Shown: one piece after another, positions 52,591 through 61,890 of the stretch
Numbering within the stretch: the first letter of the stretch is position 1
Layout: every line of letters starts with the position of its first letter
Origin: CAIXSC01 sp046349915
GTDB lineage: Bacteria > Planctomycetota > Planctomycetia > Pirellulales > Pirellulaceae
DNA: 64,000 bases
Reading direction: 5' to 3'
Assembly: GCA_046349915.1 (NCBI GenBank)
Contig: JAXMBL010000003.1
Location: 2,356,001 to 2,420,000 of the forward strand
Position numbers and translations under genes: made by a program
Notes under the pieces: model-generated
The model's database searches: none
Told to the model about the DNA's origin: nothing
The model's input: only the letters and a program-made list of their open reading frames with translations

Positions 52591-55500
52591 TTACGGATCG
52601 ATGGAGCTAGGAACCAAAGATTCGATTAGCTCATCGATTGACGATCCCCGCTCGCCAGTGACGGAACGATCGATTCGACTAGTCATCTCTGATTTGCCTC
52701 GGCTGCCAATCTGCGCCATGACGGCGTCGTGGAAGGACTCGCGAGGCGAACCATTCAAGATCGCTCGCGGCCGTGCGGTCGTTGGCGATGACGTCGCATT
52801 GCTGTGAACTTCGTCAACACTGCCAGCCCAAGGCGCCGACAGGCGATTGTCGAATTTTGAACCCGGTCTAATTGAATCGCTCGGTAACCGGCCAAAACTC
52901 GACGATTCGTTCACTACCCACGGGTCCACAATCCCTTGAGGATTCTTGTTGGCGGCATCGAGCAGGAACATATCGCTAGCGGAAGGACTCCCTGAGGTCC
53001 TCTTTGCTGCATGTGCGTATCGGTAGACCGCATCGGTCAACGAGTCGACAATCCAGATGTCGTCGACAGAACGAGGATCGATGGCAATTCCCGTTGGGCG
53101 AGAGTTCGCTGCGTCGAGTTGCCAATTTCCAAGGTGCTTCCCACCTACGGTGTACTTGAACACTCGGTCAATCGTAGGAGTATCGTTGACAATCCACAGA
53201 AAACGACCATCCGTGGTAATGTCGGTTGCATCGCCGTTGGCACGATCGAGCTTGAGTTTGAGACTTGGCGAGACGCTCCCCAAAAGACGGGTGGCCGCCA
53301 TGGCATAGTAGCTCACTCGATCACTGTCCGCATCGACGATCCAAATGCTTCGACCATCTGTCGCAATGCCCGTTGGACGACCATTTCCCTTCGCTTCCCA
53401 CGATCCCAGCAATTGACCTGCCGAGTCGTAGACGAAAACCACGCCATTCGCGTCAAGGGTCCAGATGCGGCTGCCATCAAGGTTCGACGTGATGCCTCGT
53501 TGCGACTCATCTCGTGGGGCGAGATCACGTTGCGCTGACAGTTGGCCGGCAGCGTCGTAGTTGAACATGGCTCGCGAACTGGCGTCGACCACATGGAACT
53601 TAACTGTCCCAACGACAGGTTGAACGATTAGCGAGACCAGCGTTGGCGTCGATGTGCTGCTGCCGTCGCTCGTCTGATAGGTGAATGAATCGACGCCTGC
53701 ATACCCGGCTTGAGGCGAGTATGTGAATGAACCATCGGCGTTCAAAGTGAGGCTGCCGTGAGTAGGGCTTGTCGCTAGTTGAGCCGTTAGAGCGTCGTGG
53801 TCTACGTCGGTATCGTTGGCAAGCACGCCCTGACTCGCGGAGACAGTGAGCGTCTCGCCAGCACGCGTGCTGTATTGATCCCAGATCGCCGCCGGTGCGT
53901 CATTGACAGCCTGCACGTCGATCGACACTTGGATTACTTCCGAGTCCACCGTGCCGTCATTCGCACGATAAGAGAACGAATCGCTGCCGGCGTAATTCGC
54001 GTTGGGCGAGTAGACGAACGAGCCATCGCTATTCAACGTGAGGCTGCCATGAGCAACATCCGTCACCAGTTGCGCGGTAAGCGTGTCGCCATCCAAATCC
54101 GTATCGTTAATGAGCACTCCCAGGGCGCTGGAAATCGTTAGGGTGTCATCCTCAAGCACAGTGTAATGCTCGCTCGTCGCCGCCGGCGCATCGTTGACGG
54201 CCTGCACGTCGATCGACACTTGGATCACCGCCGAGTCGACCGTACCGTCGTTCGCAAGATACGAGAACGAATCGCTGCCGGCGTAATTCGCGTTGGGCGA
54301 GTAGACGAACGAGCCATCACTATGCAAGGTGAGGCTGCCATGGGCGACATCCGTCACCAGTTGCGCCGTAAGGGTGTCTCCATCTTGATCGGTGTCGTTC
54401 GATAGGACGCCGAGGTCGGCGGCAACCGTGAGTGTTTGGTCCTCGGAGATTGCATAGGCGTCGCTGGTTACAAGAGGCGAGTGATTCGGGGTCGTCGATC
54501 CCTGATACTCGCCAAAATCAGACTCAAGTTCGATTTCACCAAGTTCGAGGTCTTCAAACTCGTATCCGTCACCAGGAATGGGCGTCCCAATCACCACGGG
54601 TATCGAGCCCAAGACGACATTCGTGCCTTGCCGTACAAACTGAAGGTCAAAGCGATGCGGACGCCCATCGCCAATGAACTCAATGTCGAAGCCCGCAGTT
54701 TGACCAGCCGCGACGCCCAGAGCGGGTCCCGTACGATTGACGATGCGAACTCGCGGATCTGATGCGATGACATCAATGTCCACGGCAATCTGTGTGACTG
54801 CATTCTGGATGGCGTTGACAACTCCATTCGCCACGCTGGTCGAGAAGCCGGAAGCGATTTCAAAATACAGCGGGTCGCCAGGTGCAATCGGGTCAATCGT
54901 TCCATTATCGATCGTCGTCGCCGATTTATTGACGGCGCCCGTCAATTTGGACAGTGCTTCGAGACCTTGACGGGGATCAAGGTTGGCCTCGGAGTTAGTT
55001 CCCAATCCAATGACCAACGCTCCGAGCGCGTTGAGCGCGGTGACCGTCTGTTGCAGCCCAGCTCCGCTGTTAAAGGGAGTATCAGGACGAGACGTGCCTA
55101 CTAAGTCAGAGACAGGAACGGAAACTCCTCCGGCGCCCGTCACCAACGCTTCACCCTTCGGTTGAAAGGCGAATCCAGTATCTGTGGCCAACAGCACGAT
55201 GGGGAGCGAACCCGATCGGAACCCGCCGCCACCGACATTGCCTGCCGCGGGAAGCACGTTTGCGGCGAGATCGGCGCGGAACGAGGCAAAAGAAGGAACA
55301 TCGCCGCTATCGCCAGGGTCTAACTGAGTGCTGCTCAAGCCAGCGGGACCGCTATCGAGCACCGAGCCGTTGTTGTTGCCATCGAAACCTGCCCCGGTGA
55401 CGAGCTGGTACAACGCTTCGATATCGGTCTCTGGTTCATCTCCGCCATAACCTGGAGTCGTCCGATCCAATGCCGCTTGTATCGCGGCCTGATACCCAGG

Positions 55501-58323
55501 AGTGCTCGCGGCAACAATCGGTTGGTTCAAGATGAACGGTCGGCCAGAGCTGTATTCATAGGCATATCCACCATACTCTTCCAATCGTCCGACGCCAAAC
55601 CCAAGATCGATGCCAGGGAGCGAAGCCTCAAGTCGAGAAATGATCTCTGGGAAAGCCCCGCGGACGATCGGACTGTTGTTCGTGAAGCTGCCGGTGTCGT
55701 CGAATAAGAGGAACACATCGACCAAGTTGGTGAGCGCGCCTGACGTGGGCAACGTGAGCGAAACGTGCTCGACAAACGTCTCGCCTTGGGCCAGGACCGT
55801 CGTGATCGAACGTGGACTGACGTCTCCGACTGCCGCATGACTGGTTCCCTCGGGCCACAACACACCACCGGTTGTTGTCGGATAGGACGGCAAGTAGCCT
55901 GCGCTTACGTCCGACCGCACCACGTAAGCCCCTTCCGTCAAGCCCACGAAGGTGTAAACGCCATTTTCGTCTGTAATCGTCGACGGTTCGTCAGCATCGT
56001 GCACTCCATCGCGATCGTAGTCGATGTACACTTTAGCGCCGGCGACCGTTGGTTCGTCCAAATCACGCGCATGATCGCCATCCAGATCTCGGAACTTAAC
56101 GCCACGGATCTCGCTCGCGCGGTAAACAGCCGCTGTATCGACATGGTCGCGGATTTGCGCCGAAGCGATTTCAACGACGTGGGTTCTTTCGGCGAGCGGC
56201 GTTGCGGACAACACATCGGGTAAAGCGACTCGAACGGTATAGGTCCCTTGCGCCAAGTGAGTAAAGGCATATTCGCCCGCCTCATTGATGTCTGGCGTAT
56301 AGAACAAGTCGGAACTGGTTTGGGTCACGGGCTCGGCGGAATCCCAGACGCCGTTGTTGTTCAGATCGAGGTAAACGCTAATGCCTGAGATGCCCTGCTC
56401 GCCGCTGGAACGCTGGCCGTCGGGATTGCGATCATGAAAGACGGCGCCACGAATGGTCGAATCGCGGAGCGGAGCATTCCCGAAATCGACTCCGGAATAC
56501 TCTTGTCCCGAGCGAACCGTCATCGCTCGGAAGCCCGATACGGGGGCCGTTGCATTCCAGCCAGTAAGAAGCACCTCGCCAATCACGGCCGTTCCGATCG
56601 GGACCGCGCTCAAGGTGTATTTGCCATCGGCATCGGTCGTTACTTGCTGCTCGCCCACATCCAAGACATGATTGCGGTTGGCATCGAGAAACACGGTCCA
56701 ACCCGCGAGTCCCGGTTCGAGAAAAACGTCCGCGCCGGCATCATAGTTTCGAATGCCGTTGCCATCCTGATCGTCCCAAACCACGCCCGAAACGGAGGCG
56801 GGTGGGGCTAAGGCTGCGTCATAATTGGCAAAGTCTGGGCAACGAGTGTCGAGGCCCGAGTAAACTCGCACCGAGTAGTTCTCTGAATGTAAGGATGCGA
56901 CCTCCCAACCAGTCGGCACGACCTGTATGACTTCGTACTCCCCGATTTGCAGGTCGAGAAATTGGTAAGCGCCTGTAGTGTCGGTCGTAGTTTGAGGTTC
57001 GCCCGCCCCTGCGACTCCATTTCCATCCAGATCCAGGAAAACTGTCCAGCCAGCGAGTCCCGGTTCGCTGGCGACGCCCAGGGCATCCGTATCACGAATA
57101 CCATTGCGATTTAAGTCATTCCACGCGACACCGGAAATCGAGCCATTCTGTACTGTGAATGCCGCGAAGTCATTGGCCACCGTCGAGACGCCCGCCTCAA
57201 CGGAAATCGATTGAACGGCGTCAATCTCCTCGGATGTCTGCCAGCCTGCTGGAAAAACTTGCGCAAGCAGATAATCTCCGGTGGGGAGACTCGCGAACGA
57301 ATAGTGCCCCGTTGCATCGGTGATCGCGAAGGGCTCCAGGGCGCCATCTGGCGTGGTGTCCAACTCACCCGACCCATTGATGTCGACGTACACAGTCCAA
57401 TCGGGGATGCCCGGTTCGACGTAGTCCCCAGTCGACGCATCTTGATTGCGGATGCCATCGTTATTTAGGTCATTCCAAACCGTTCCCGTTAGCGATCCCG
57501 CGACGGTGCTGAAGAAAGCAAAATCGAGTATTGTCTGGCTGAGTGCGTCGACGGTCGCGGATTGACGCACATCGAACCCTTCGGACGCCTCCCAGCCTGC
57601 GGGCAATTCGACGCTCACTTCGTAGTCGCCGGGCGCCAAATCCGAAAACTGGTAGATTCCCGCCTCATCCGTGGTTGTGGCGGGTTCGTCCGATTGCCGG
57701 ACATTGTCGGAGTTGTAATCGAGAAATACTGTCCAACCCGGCAATCCAGGTTCGATGAATCCGCCTGAAGAATCCGTCGCTCGTTCGCCATCTTGATTGA
57801 AGTCGTTCCAGAAGGCGCCCTCGATCGAGCCGCCGCCGAAGACGAAAAAGTCCGCCACGGTATCGTGACCGGCTGTCACGGAGACATCCAGCGAAATGGG
57901 GCTGGTTGCCCGCCACCCTGGTTCATTCAACAGCGCGACTCGATACGCCCCAGGCTGCAAATACCCAAGCGAATAGTCGCCGTCGCGATTCGTGATGGCC
58001 GAGGGTTCAAGCGTCCCGGCCGCATCGGTGTTCAGAGTGCCGCTACGATCGAGATCAAGGTAAATCGTGCGGTCTGCGAGTCCGTTCTCGCCGCCAGACC
58101 TAGCTCCGTTTTGGTCAAGATCCTCGTAGACTGTACCGGAAACAGTCGTGTCGCGGTCGCCGCCAAGTACGTCGGCCACTAAGACTGCCATCAACGAGCG
58201 TGGTTCTAATGGCTCGACGAGAAACGAGCGTTGAAGTCGACGGTGTCGAGACTGCGAGCGACCTTGTCGTTGCGAAAAAACGCTTCCTCGCTGCCCTGAG
58301 TACTTGCCGACTCGTGAAAACAT
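52591..58323 (-). CDS. Giant surface protein with SdrD-like, VWA-like, cadherin-like and beta-propeller-like domains
   Basis: A 1910-residue exported protein. The basic N-terminus ends in the planctomycete export motif VEPLEPRSLMAVL (about residues 36-48). Seven SdrD B-like repeats follow (about 60-860), each opening like GTVWNDLNNDGIRNQD and containing Asp-rich calcium-type loops. A VWA-like domain at about 868-1180 begins DVFLLFDDTGSFTNNSP. Three cadherin-like/tandem-95 repeats (1278-1568) with NDAPAA borders have a 291-bp period, two of them nearly identical. A beta-propeller-like region (about 1570-1830) closes with GIATDGRSIWIVDADSDRV-type blades. Probable role is adhesion or cell-surface structure. 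The start is ATG 58323. Confidence 0.88.
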   Translation of the reverse strand: MFSRVGKYSGQRGSVFSQRQGRSQSRHRRLQRSFLVEPLEPRSLMAVLVADVLGGDRDTTVSGTVYEDLDQNGARSGGENGLADRTIYLDLDRSGTLNTDAAGTLEPSAITNRDGDYSLGYLQPGAYRVALLNEPGWRATSPISLDVSVTAGHDTVADFFVFGGGSIEGAFWNDFNQDGERATDSSGGFIEPGLPGWTVFLDYNSDNVRQSDEPATTTDEAGIYQFSDLAPGDYEVSVELPAGWEASEGFDVRQSATVDALSQTILDFAFFSTVAGSLTGTVWNDLNNDGIRNQDASTGDYVEPGIPDWTVYVDINGSGELDTTPDGALEPFAITDATGHYSFASLPTGDYLLAQVFPAGWQTSEEIDAVQSISVEAGVSTVANDFAAFTVQNGSISGVAWNDLNRNGIRDTDALGVASEPGLAGWTVFLDLDGNGVAGAGEPQTTTDTTGAYQFLDLQIGEYEVIQVVPTGWEVASLHSENYSVRVYSGLDTRCPDFANYDAALAPPASVSGVVWDDQDGNGIRNYDAGADVFLEPGLAGWTVFLDANRNHVLDVGEQQVTTDADGKYTLSAVPIGTAVIGEVLLTGWNATAPVSGFRAMTVRSGQEYSGVDFGNAPLRDSTIRGAVFHDRNPDGQRSSGEQGISGISVYLDLNNNGVWDSAEPVTQTSSDLFYTPDINEAGEYAFTHLAQGTYTVRVALPDVLSATPLAERTHVVEIASAQIRDHVDTAAVYRASEIRGVKFRDLDGDHARDLDEPTVAGAKVYIDYDRDGVHDADEPSTITDENGVYTFVGLTEGAYVVRSDVSAGYLPSYPTTTGGVLWPEGTSHAAVGDVSPRSITTVLAQGETFVEHVSLTLPTSGALTNLVDVFLLFDDTGSFTNNSPIVRGAFPEIISRLEASLPGIDLGFGVGRLEEYGGYAYEYSSGRPFILNQPIVAASTPGYQAAIQAALDRTTPGYGGDEPETDIEALYQLVTGAGFDGNNNGSVLDSGPAGLSSTQLDPGDSGDVPSFASFRADLAANVLPAAGNVGGGGFRSGSLPIVLLATDTGFAFQPKGEALVTGAGGVSVPVSDLVGTSRPDTPFNSGAGLQQTVTALNALGALVIGLGTNSEANLDPRQGLEALSKLTGAVNKSATTIDNGTIDPIAPGDPLYFEIASGFSTSVANGVVNAIQNAVTQIAVDIDVIASDPRVRIVNRTGPALGVAAGQTAGFDIEFIGDGRPHRFDLQFVRQGTNVVLGSIPVVIGTPIPGDGYEFEDLELGEIELESDFGEYQGSTTPNHSPLVTSDAYAISEDQTLTVAADLGVLSNDTDQDGDTLTAQLVTDVAHGSLTLHSDGSFVYSPNANYAGSDSFSYLANDGTVDSAVIQVSIDVQAVNDAPAATSEHYTVLEDDTLTISSALGVLINDTDLDGDTLTAQLVTDVAHGSLTLNSDGSFVYSPNANYAGSDSFSYRANDGTVDSEVIQVSIDVQAVNDAPAAIWDQYSTRAGETLTVSASQGVLANDTDVDHDALTAQLATSPTHGSLTLNADGSFTYSPQAGYAGVDSFTYQTSDGSSTSTPTLVSLIVQPVVGTVKFHVVDASSRAMFNYDAAGQLSAQRDLAPRDESQRGITSNLDGSRIWTLDANGVVFVYDSAGQLLGSWEAKGNGRPTGIATDGRSIWIVDADSDRVSYYAMAATRLLGSVSPSLKLKLDRANGDATDITTDGRFLWIVNDTPTIDRVFKYTVGGKHLGNWQLDAANSRPTGIAIDPRSVDDIWIVDSLTDAVYRYAHAAKRTSGSPSASDMFLLDAANKNPQGIVDPWVVNESSSFGRLPSDSIRPGSKFDNRLSAPWAGSVDEVHSNATSSPTTARPRAILNGSPRESFHDAVMAQIGSRGKSEMTSRIDRSVTGERGSSIDELIESLVPSSIDP
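53870..54450 (-). repeat. Two nearly identical 291-bp tandem units within the giant surface protein gene
   Basis: The sequence cgtcaccagttgcgc recurs at 54061 and 54352, a 291-bp period (97 codons). Adjacent units encode TLTAQLVTDVAHGSLTL and FVYSPNANYAGSDSFSY with only a few residue changes. The third unit has diverged further, so the last duplication looks recent or homogenised by gene conversion. Confidence 0.8.
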
Positions 58324-58600
58324 GGAAACACCCGTTCTGTGTGGCTGATGAGTGGGATGCCAGTGACCGTGGCTCTGGCGACTATGGGGCTAAGCTTAGG
58401 TAGAGTGGAGAATTCCGTATGTCGGGGAAACTCCGAGTTCTTTCGTGCGATTTGCCGGGGATTCCCCGGCAGAGAAAACGTGCCCGCGGGCGATATACTG
58501 AACGGAAGCGAGCGACGAAGCTGAACTAGGGGAACATCTGTCAGTTTCCCCAAGGCCTGTGGTGCGATCGAGAACTTTCCTTTTGCCGCGGTTTCATGCC
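58324..58600. other. Divergent intergenic region upstream of the giant protein and the histidine kinase
   Basis: About 280 bp between divergent genes must hold both promoters. A hairpin gccggggattccccggc occurs at about 58455-58471. An in-frame GTG at 58559 could extend the histidine kinase upstream. No clear sigma-70 boxes were identified. Confidence 0.4.
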
Positions 58601-59509
58601 ATGCCCATGACAGTCAGGTATTTGCGCCGCATCGTTCGACCTTGGCGCTTGTTTGGAATTGTGCTGCTTGCCGTGTTCTTGATCGAATCGATGGTGATGG
58701 CGCTTTTGCCTCGCTTGCTGCCTCGCGACAGTGGAGTCGGATTCACGGCACTAGTCGATTCGGTGCTGTTGACGGTCATCCTGGCTCCCGTGCTTTGGTG
58801 GTTGATCATCCAACCACTGCAGATCTTGGTGCGCGTGAGAACGCAATTGCTGTATCGAGCTCTATCAGCGCAAGAGGACGAGCGTGCGCGAATCGCTCGA
58901 GACCTACACGATGGCGTCGGGCAGTCTCTCACGTGCTTGCTTGTGGGGTTGCGCGCCACGGAAGAGATGTCCCGTGAAGAAGCCGTTGGCAAACAGTTGG
59001 GAGAATTACGCAAAGTCGTCGCCGCGACGCATGATGAAATCCGGCGGCTTTCTCGCGGCTTGCGACCTACCGTTTTGGATGATGTAGGTTTGCTCGAAGC
59101 GCTCGAGCGCTTATGCGAAGATGTCACGGCGGCTAGCGCCGTTCATGCTACCGTTCACGTGACTGGCGAGAATCTAGGTCGTTTGCCTCAGCACCTCGAA
59201 ACAACCTGTTTTCGCGTAGTCCAAGAAGCCATCGCGAATTCCATCCGGCATGGCGGCGCTGAAAAAGTCGCGGTGACATTGCATCGAACAGTCGACCATG
59301 TTGAATTGTCGATTCGCGACAATGGACAAGGACTCGAAGAGGATACCGCCGCGGGCGAAACTGCTACACGTGACCGACCGGGAATGTGGTCCATTCGCGA
59401 GCGAATCCAGTTGCTTGGCGGCTTGGTTCACGTGGAAACGAAACGTGGCGAAGGAACCATCGTGGCTTGTCGCTTCCCCATCGATGCGGAAGGCATGGAG
59501 CATGCGTAA
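58601..59509 (+). CDS. NarL-type sensor histidine kinase (HisKA_3)
   Basis: A 302-residue membrane sensor. Two N-terminal helices (WRLFGIVLLAVFLIESMVMA and LLTVILAPVLWWLIIQPL) enclose a short outer loop of about 30 residues. The dimerisation/phosphoacceptor region is ERARIARDLHDGVGQSLTCLL with phospho-His in DLHDGVGQ. The ATP-binding domain has QEAIANSIRHGGA (N box), IRDNGQGLEE (G1), and RERIQLLGGLVHVETKRGEGT (G2). Start ATG 58601; GTG 58559 would add 14 residues. It overlaps the response regulator gene by eight bases. The tiny outer domain suggests membrane or stress sensing. Confidence 0.92.
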   Translation: MPMTVRYLRRIVRPWRLFGIVLLAVFLIESMVMALLPRLLPRDSGVGFTALVDSVLLTVILAPVLWWLIIQPLQILVRVRTQLLYRALSAQEDERARIARDLHDGVGQSLTCLLVGLRATEEMSREEAVGKQLGELRKVVAATHDEIRRLSRGLRPTVLDDVGLLEALERLCEDVTAASAVHATVHVTGENLGRLPQHLETTCFRVVQEAIANSIRHGGAEKVAVTLHRTVDHVELSIRDNGQGLEEDTAAGETATRDRPGMWSIRERIQLLGGLVHVETKRGEGTIVACRFPIDAEGMEHA

Positions 59510-60167
59510 AATCCGACTTGTCATCGCCGACGACCATGCCGTTCTACGAGCTGGTTTGAGGTTATTGATCCACACCCAAGCCGATCTGGAGGTGGTCGGC
59601 GAATCGTGCGACGCGTCGTCGACCGTGGAAACCGTCCAACGCACACGCCCCGATGTGGTTACGGTCGACTTGACCATGCCGGGAGGCAGCGGAGTCAAAT
59701 TGGTCGAGCGGTTGGCACGCGAGTTCCCTTCTGTCAAGGTGCTTGTGCTGACCATGCACGACGATCCCGCGTACTTCCGCATGGCATTGGCCGCAGGGGC
59801 GCTCGGCTATGTGGTGAAGAGTTCAGCGGATACCGAACTTCTCGACGCGATTCGTGCGGTTGCCTCGGGGCGGTCATATGCGCATGTACAACTTCAAGCG
59901 AAAACCTCACCCCACGCCATCGTGCTGCCTGACTCAACGCGTTCGCAGGGGAAAGTGGCGTTGGATGTGTTGAGCGAGCGAGAGCGAGAAGTGTTTCTCT
60001 TGATCGTTCAAGGTCACACCAGCCAGGCGATAGCTGATCAGATGTTTGTCAGCGTGAAAACGATCGAGTCGTATCGAGCTCGACTGATGACGAAACTGGG
60101 ACTAAAGTCTCGAGCTGAACTGACGCAATTCGCCATTCAACTCGGATTGCTGAATCCCGAGGCATAA
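59502..60167 (+). CDS. NarL/FixJ-family response regulator
   Basis: A 221-residue two-domain regulator. The receiver domain starts IRLVIADDHAVLRAGLRLL, with phosphoacceptor Asp in VVTVDLTMPGGSGVKL, then LTMHDDPAYF and the Lys in YVVKSSADTE. The LuxR-type DNA-binding domain is LSEREREVFLLIVQGHTSQAIADQMFVSVKTIESYRARLMTKLG in outline. ATG 59502 lies inside the kinase gene, giving an 8-bp overlap. It acts with the adjacent histidine kinase. The target may be the divergent giant surface protein gene, but this is only suggested by position. Confidence 0.94.
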   Translation: MRKIRLVIADDHAVLRAGLRLLIHTQADLEVVGESCDASSTVETVQRTRPDVVTVDLTMPGGSGVKLVERLAREFPSVKVLVLTMHDDPAYFRMALAAGALGYVVKSSADTELLDAIRAVASGRSYAHVQLQAKTSPHAIVLPDSTRSQGKVALDVLSEREREVFLLIVQGHTSQAIADQMFVSVKTIESYRARLMTKLGLKSRAELTQFAIQLGLLNPEA

Positions 60168-60184
60168 ACTCCTGACAAAAGTGG

Positions 60185-60306
60185 GCAGGTTTTCAACCTG
60201 CTGCCTCTCCCAAAGTGGGGCAGGTTTTCAACCTGCCTCAGCATCAACCGTGGGGCAGGTTTTCAACCTGCCTCCTCATCCAAAAAGGAGCAGGTTTTCA
60301 ACCTGC
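60185..60306. repeat. Four-copy array of a 17-bp hairpin with exact 35-bp period
   Basis: The core gcaggttttcaacctgc occurs perfectly at 60185-60201, 60220-60236, 60255-60271 and 60290-60306. Each is separated by an 18-base spacer. Core arms gcaggtt/aacctgc form a stem around ttc. The array lies between the response regulator stop and a minus-strand gene whose C-terminus it partly encodes. The regular spacing recalls CRISPR but the dimensions are too small. A degenerate core is at 52299-52315. Confidence 0.93.
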
Positions 60307-60762
60307 CCTCCCCGAGAGTCCAGAACCAACCCCAGTCCCCAGGTATCCGCCGTGATTCTTCAAGCCTGAATGGCGCCATTTCTGGTGAGTTCTTGCATAT
60401 CGATCGACCTCTGCCTTGACGAGCAAGTGGGCAGCACGATGTGGATTCTCCGGTGCGAGCCACAGTAGATGGCTATCGCGGTATCGCAACACGAACTTCT
60501 TACCAATCATCTTAGAATAGTCGACCGTGTCGCCGAACGCGGGAATCGGCACGGCTGAGGTGGCGGCGCCGTTGTGATAGACGAACGAATAACTGACCTG
60601 CCGAAATGCACTGCCAGGCGGCGTGCAGTCAGTGATCTCAACCGTCGAGCGACTCGCCCCCACGAAATCGAGAACTTTGCCAGCAAAAACGGTCCCCAGG
60701 GCACATAGCGTCATCAGCAAAAACATGTGCTTTATATGGAAGCGAAACCGATTACGTTTCAT
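60298..60762 (-). CDS. Hypothetical membrane-anchored protein
   Basis: A 154-residue protein with one N-terminal hydrophobic segment (HIKHMFLLMTLCALGTVFAG) and an extracytoplasmic part (SVEITDCTPPGSAF-like composition, LLWLAPENPHRAAHLL). No family is recognised. The C-terminal bases extend into the last copy of the aggtttt hairpin array, so the end may have been altered by repeat insertion. Start ATG 60762. The coding potential is moderate, and it may be expressed alone. Confidence 0.5.
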   Translation of the reverse strand: MKRNRFRFHIKHMFLLMTLCALGTVFAGKVLDFVGASRSTVEITDCTPPGSAFRQVSYSFVYHNGAATSAVPIPAFGDTVDYSKMIGKKFVLRYRDSHLLWLAPENPHRAAHLLVKAEVDRYARTHQKWRHSGLKNHGGYLGTGVGSGLSGRAG

Positions 60763-60806
60763 TTTCGGCTTGACCTCATATCAAGTGAAACGCAGCACAT
60801 CGGCCG

Positions 60807-61349
60807 TCAGTTTACTGCCTTCTTCTGTTCAATGCGAGTTGCGCTCGGCGGTTCATTCTCGGCTTTGGGCTTTTCAACGTCGAACTTTGTGGGGGCGCCC
60901 AAGGCGGATATGCATGATTTGCGAAAACCAGCGTAGCCACATCCCAAGGTAAGCACGCAGTACGCCGCAATGGAGACAGGGCTTGCACCGTGTTCAAGCA
61001 ATCTGGGCGTATCCAAGTACCGGTCCCCAGACAACCAAGCCGTCGCAACGTACGCTCCATTTGCCAGAACGCAAAAGTTGGCGATGAACCATATCCAGTC
61101 TCGCTGTAGAACCAAAGCAATTACCACCGGGATCAATACACCGAGGATCAAGCCCGCCCAGAGCGTCACCAAAGGAAATGGATCGGGTGCAAAGATGCTG
61201 TAGGGAAGTCTCCACGGCGTCAGATCGGCTGCGACAAGCGTTCCACCGCAACATGCACCGCCGATAATGTGCCCTACCTCGTGAGTGAACGTCATGGCGA
61301 TCCATGACGCAACAAGCAGGAGCAGAAAGCGAGTTACACGCCAGGTCAA
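60807..61349 (-). CDS. Membrane metallopeptidase-like protein with HExxH motif (M50-like)
   Basis: A 180-residue protein with three to four hydrophobic segments. The first contains MTFTHEVGHIIGGACCGG, an HExxH zinc-binding motif (HEVGH) within a membrane-associated helix as in site-2 protease-like M50 peptidases. A following segment LVTLWAGLILGVLIPVVIALVL and a cytosolic tail rich in Lys and Glu complete it. The start is an unusual TTG at 61349 with GGAG about 10 bases upstream. The M50 partner motif (NxxPxxxLDG-type) was not seen, so activity is uncertain. Confidence 0.65.
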   Translation of the reverse strand: MTWRVTRFLLLLVASWIAMTFTHEVGHIIGGACCGGTLVAADLTPWRLPYSIFAPDPFPLVTLWAGLILGVLIPVVIALVLQRDWIWFIANFCVLANGAYVATAWLSGDRYLDTPRLLEHGASPVSIAAYCVLTLGCGYAGFRKSCISALGAPTKFDVEKPKAENEPPSATRIEQKKAVN

Positions 61350-61422
61350 TCGTTGGTCTCCATCGGACTCGCCTTATCGGCGGCTCTTGTTGAGCGGCTT
61401 GTCATAGCGAGTATTTGTCGAC

Positions 61423-61845
61423 TCATTGCCTATGGGCGGCATGACACGCAACGCATGCTTGGGTCATTGCCTTCAGTTCGCGATCGACTCCTGCTCGGTC
61501 TTTGTCCTGGATCTTAGCGAGTACCGCCGCACTTCCCGTGCGCAGGTTCTGGCTTGCTTTTTCCCAATCGCCATCGAGACAGCGTCCATCTTCCATGAGT
61601 AGGTAACTTGCCTCATTCAGGAGTGCCGCGCTCGTGGCGAGAGCATCCCAGGCTTTGGCGTCGACGGGCATTTCCTTCGCCATCTTCTCGATCGCCTCAT
61701 GACTAGGATGGACTAACCCGCTCATGATCTGTTTCGTCGACGCCAATCGGCTCTTTTTCTTGTCATTCTGCGCCATCGCCACCACCGCGACAGCCGACGC
61801 CACCACCACCACCACCACCACCACCAGAATGCCATAGGTCTTCAT
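61423..61845 (-). CDS. Membrane-anchored c-type cytochrome (cytochrome c'-like)
   Basis: A 140-residue protein. The start is ATG 61845 (MKTYGIL). The N-terminal anchor contains eight consecutive valines encoded by a run of eight GTG codons (CAC units at 61801-61824). The C-terminal CVACH (in TQACVACHAAHRQ) binds heme c, with its position at the extreme C-terminus typical of class II cytochromes. An amphipathic helical stretch LLNEASYLLMEDGRC lies before it. It precedes the kinase gene at 61891 by about 45 bp on the same strand, being downstream of it. Confidence 0.8.
   Translation of the reverse strand: MKTYGILVVVVVVVVASAVAVVAMAQNDKKKSRLASTKQIMSGLVHPSHEAIEKMAKEMPVDAKAWDALATSAALLNEASYLLMEDGRCLDGDWEKASQNLRTGSAAVLAKIQDKDRAGVDRELKAMTQACVACHAAHRQ
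61801..61824. repeat. Trinucleotide microsatellite (CAC)8 coding for polyvaline
   Basis: Eight perfect CAC units encode eight Val residues in the membrane anchor of the cytochrome gene on the minus strand. Unit number changes would lengthen or shorten the hydrophobic helix in frame. Confidence 0.9.
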
Positions 61846-61890
61846 TGCATCAACTCCGTCGTTCGGGACTTGGGGAATGGTCATTAAGGA

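Noticed and set aside
60185..60306. Possible CRISPR array
   Set aside because: Repeats are 17 bp with 18-bp spacers, much shorter than CRISPR, repeats are palindromic hairpins, and no cas gene is nearby.
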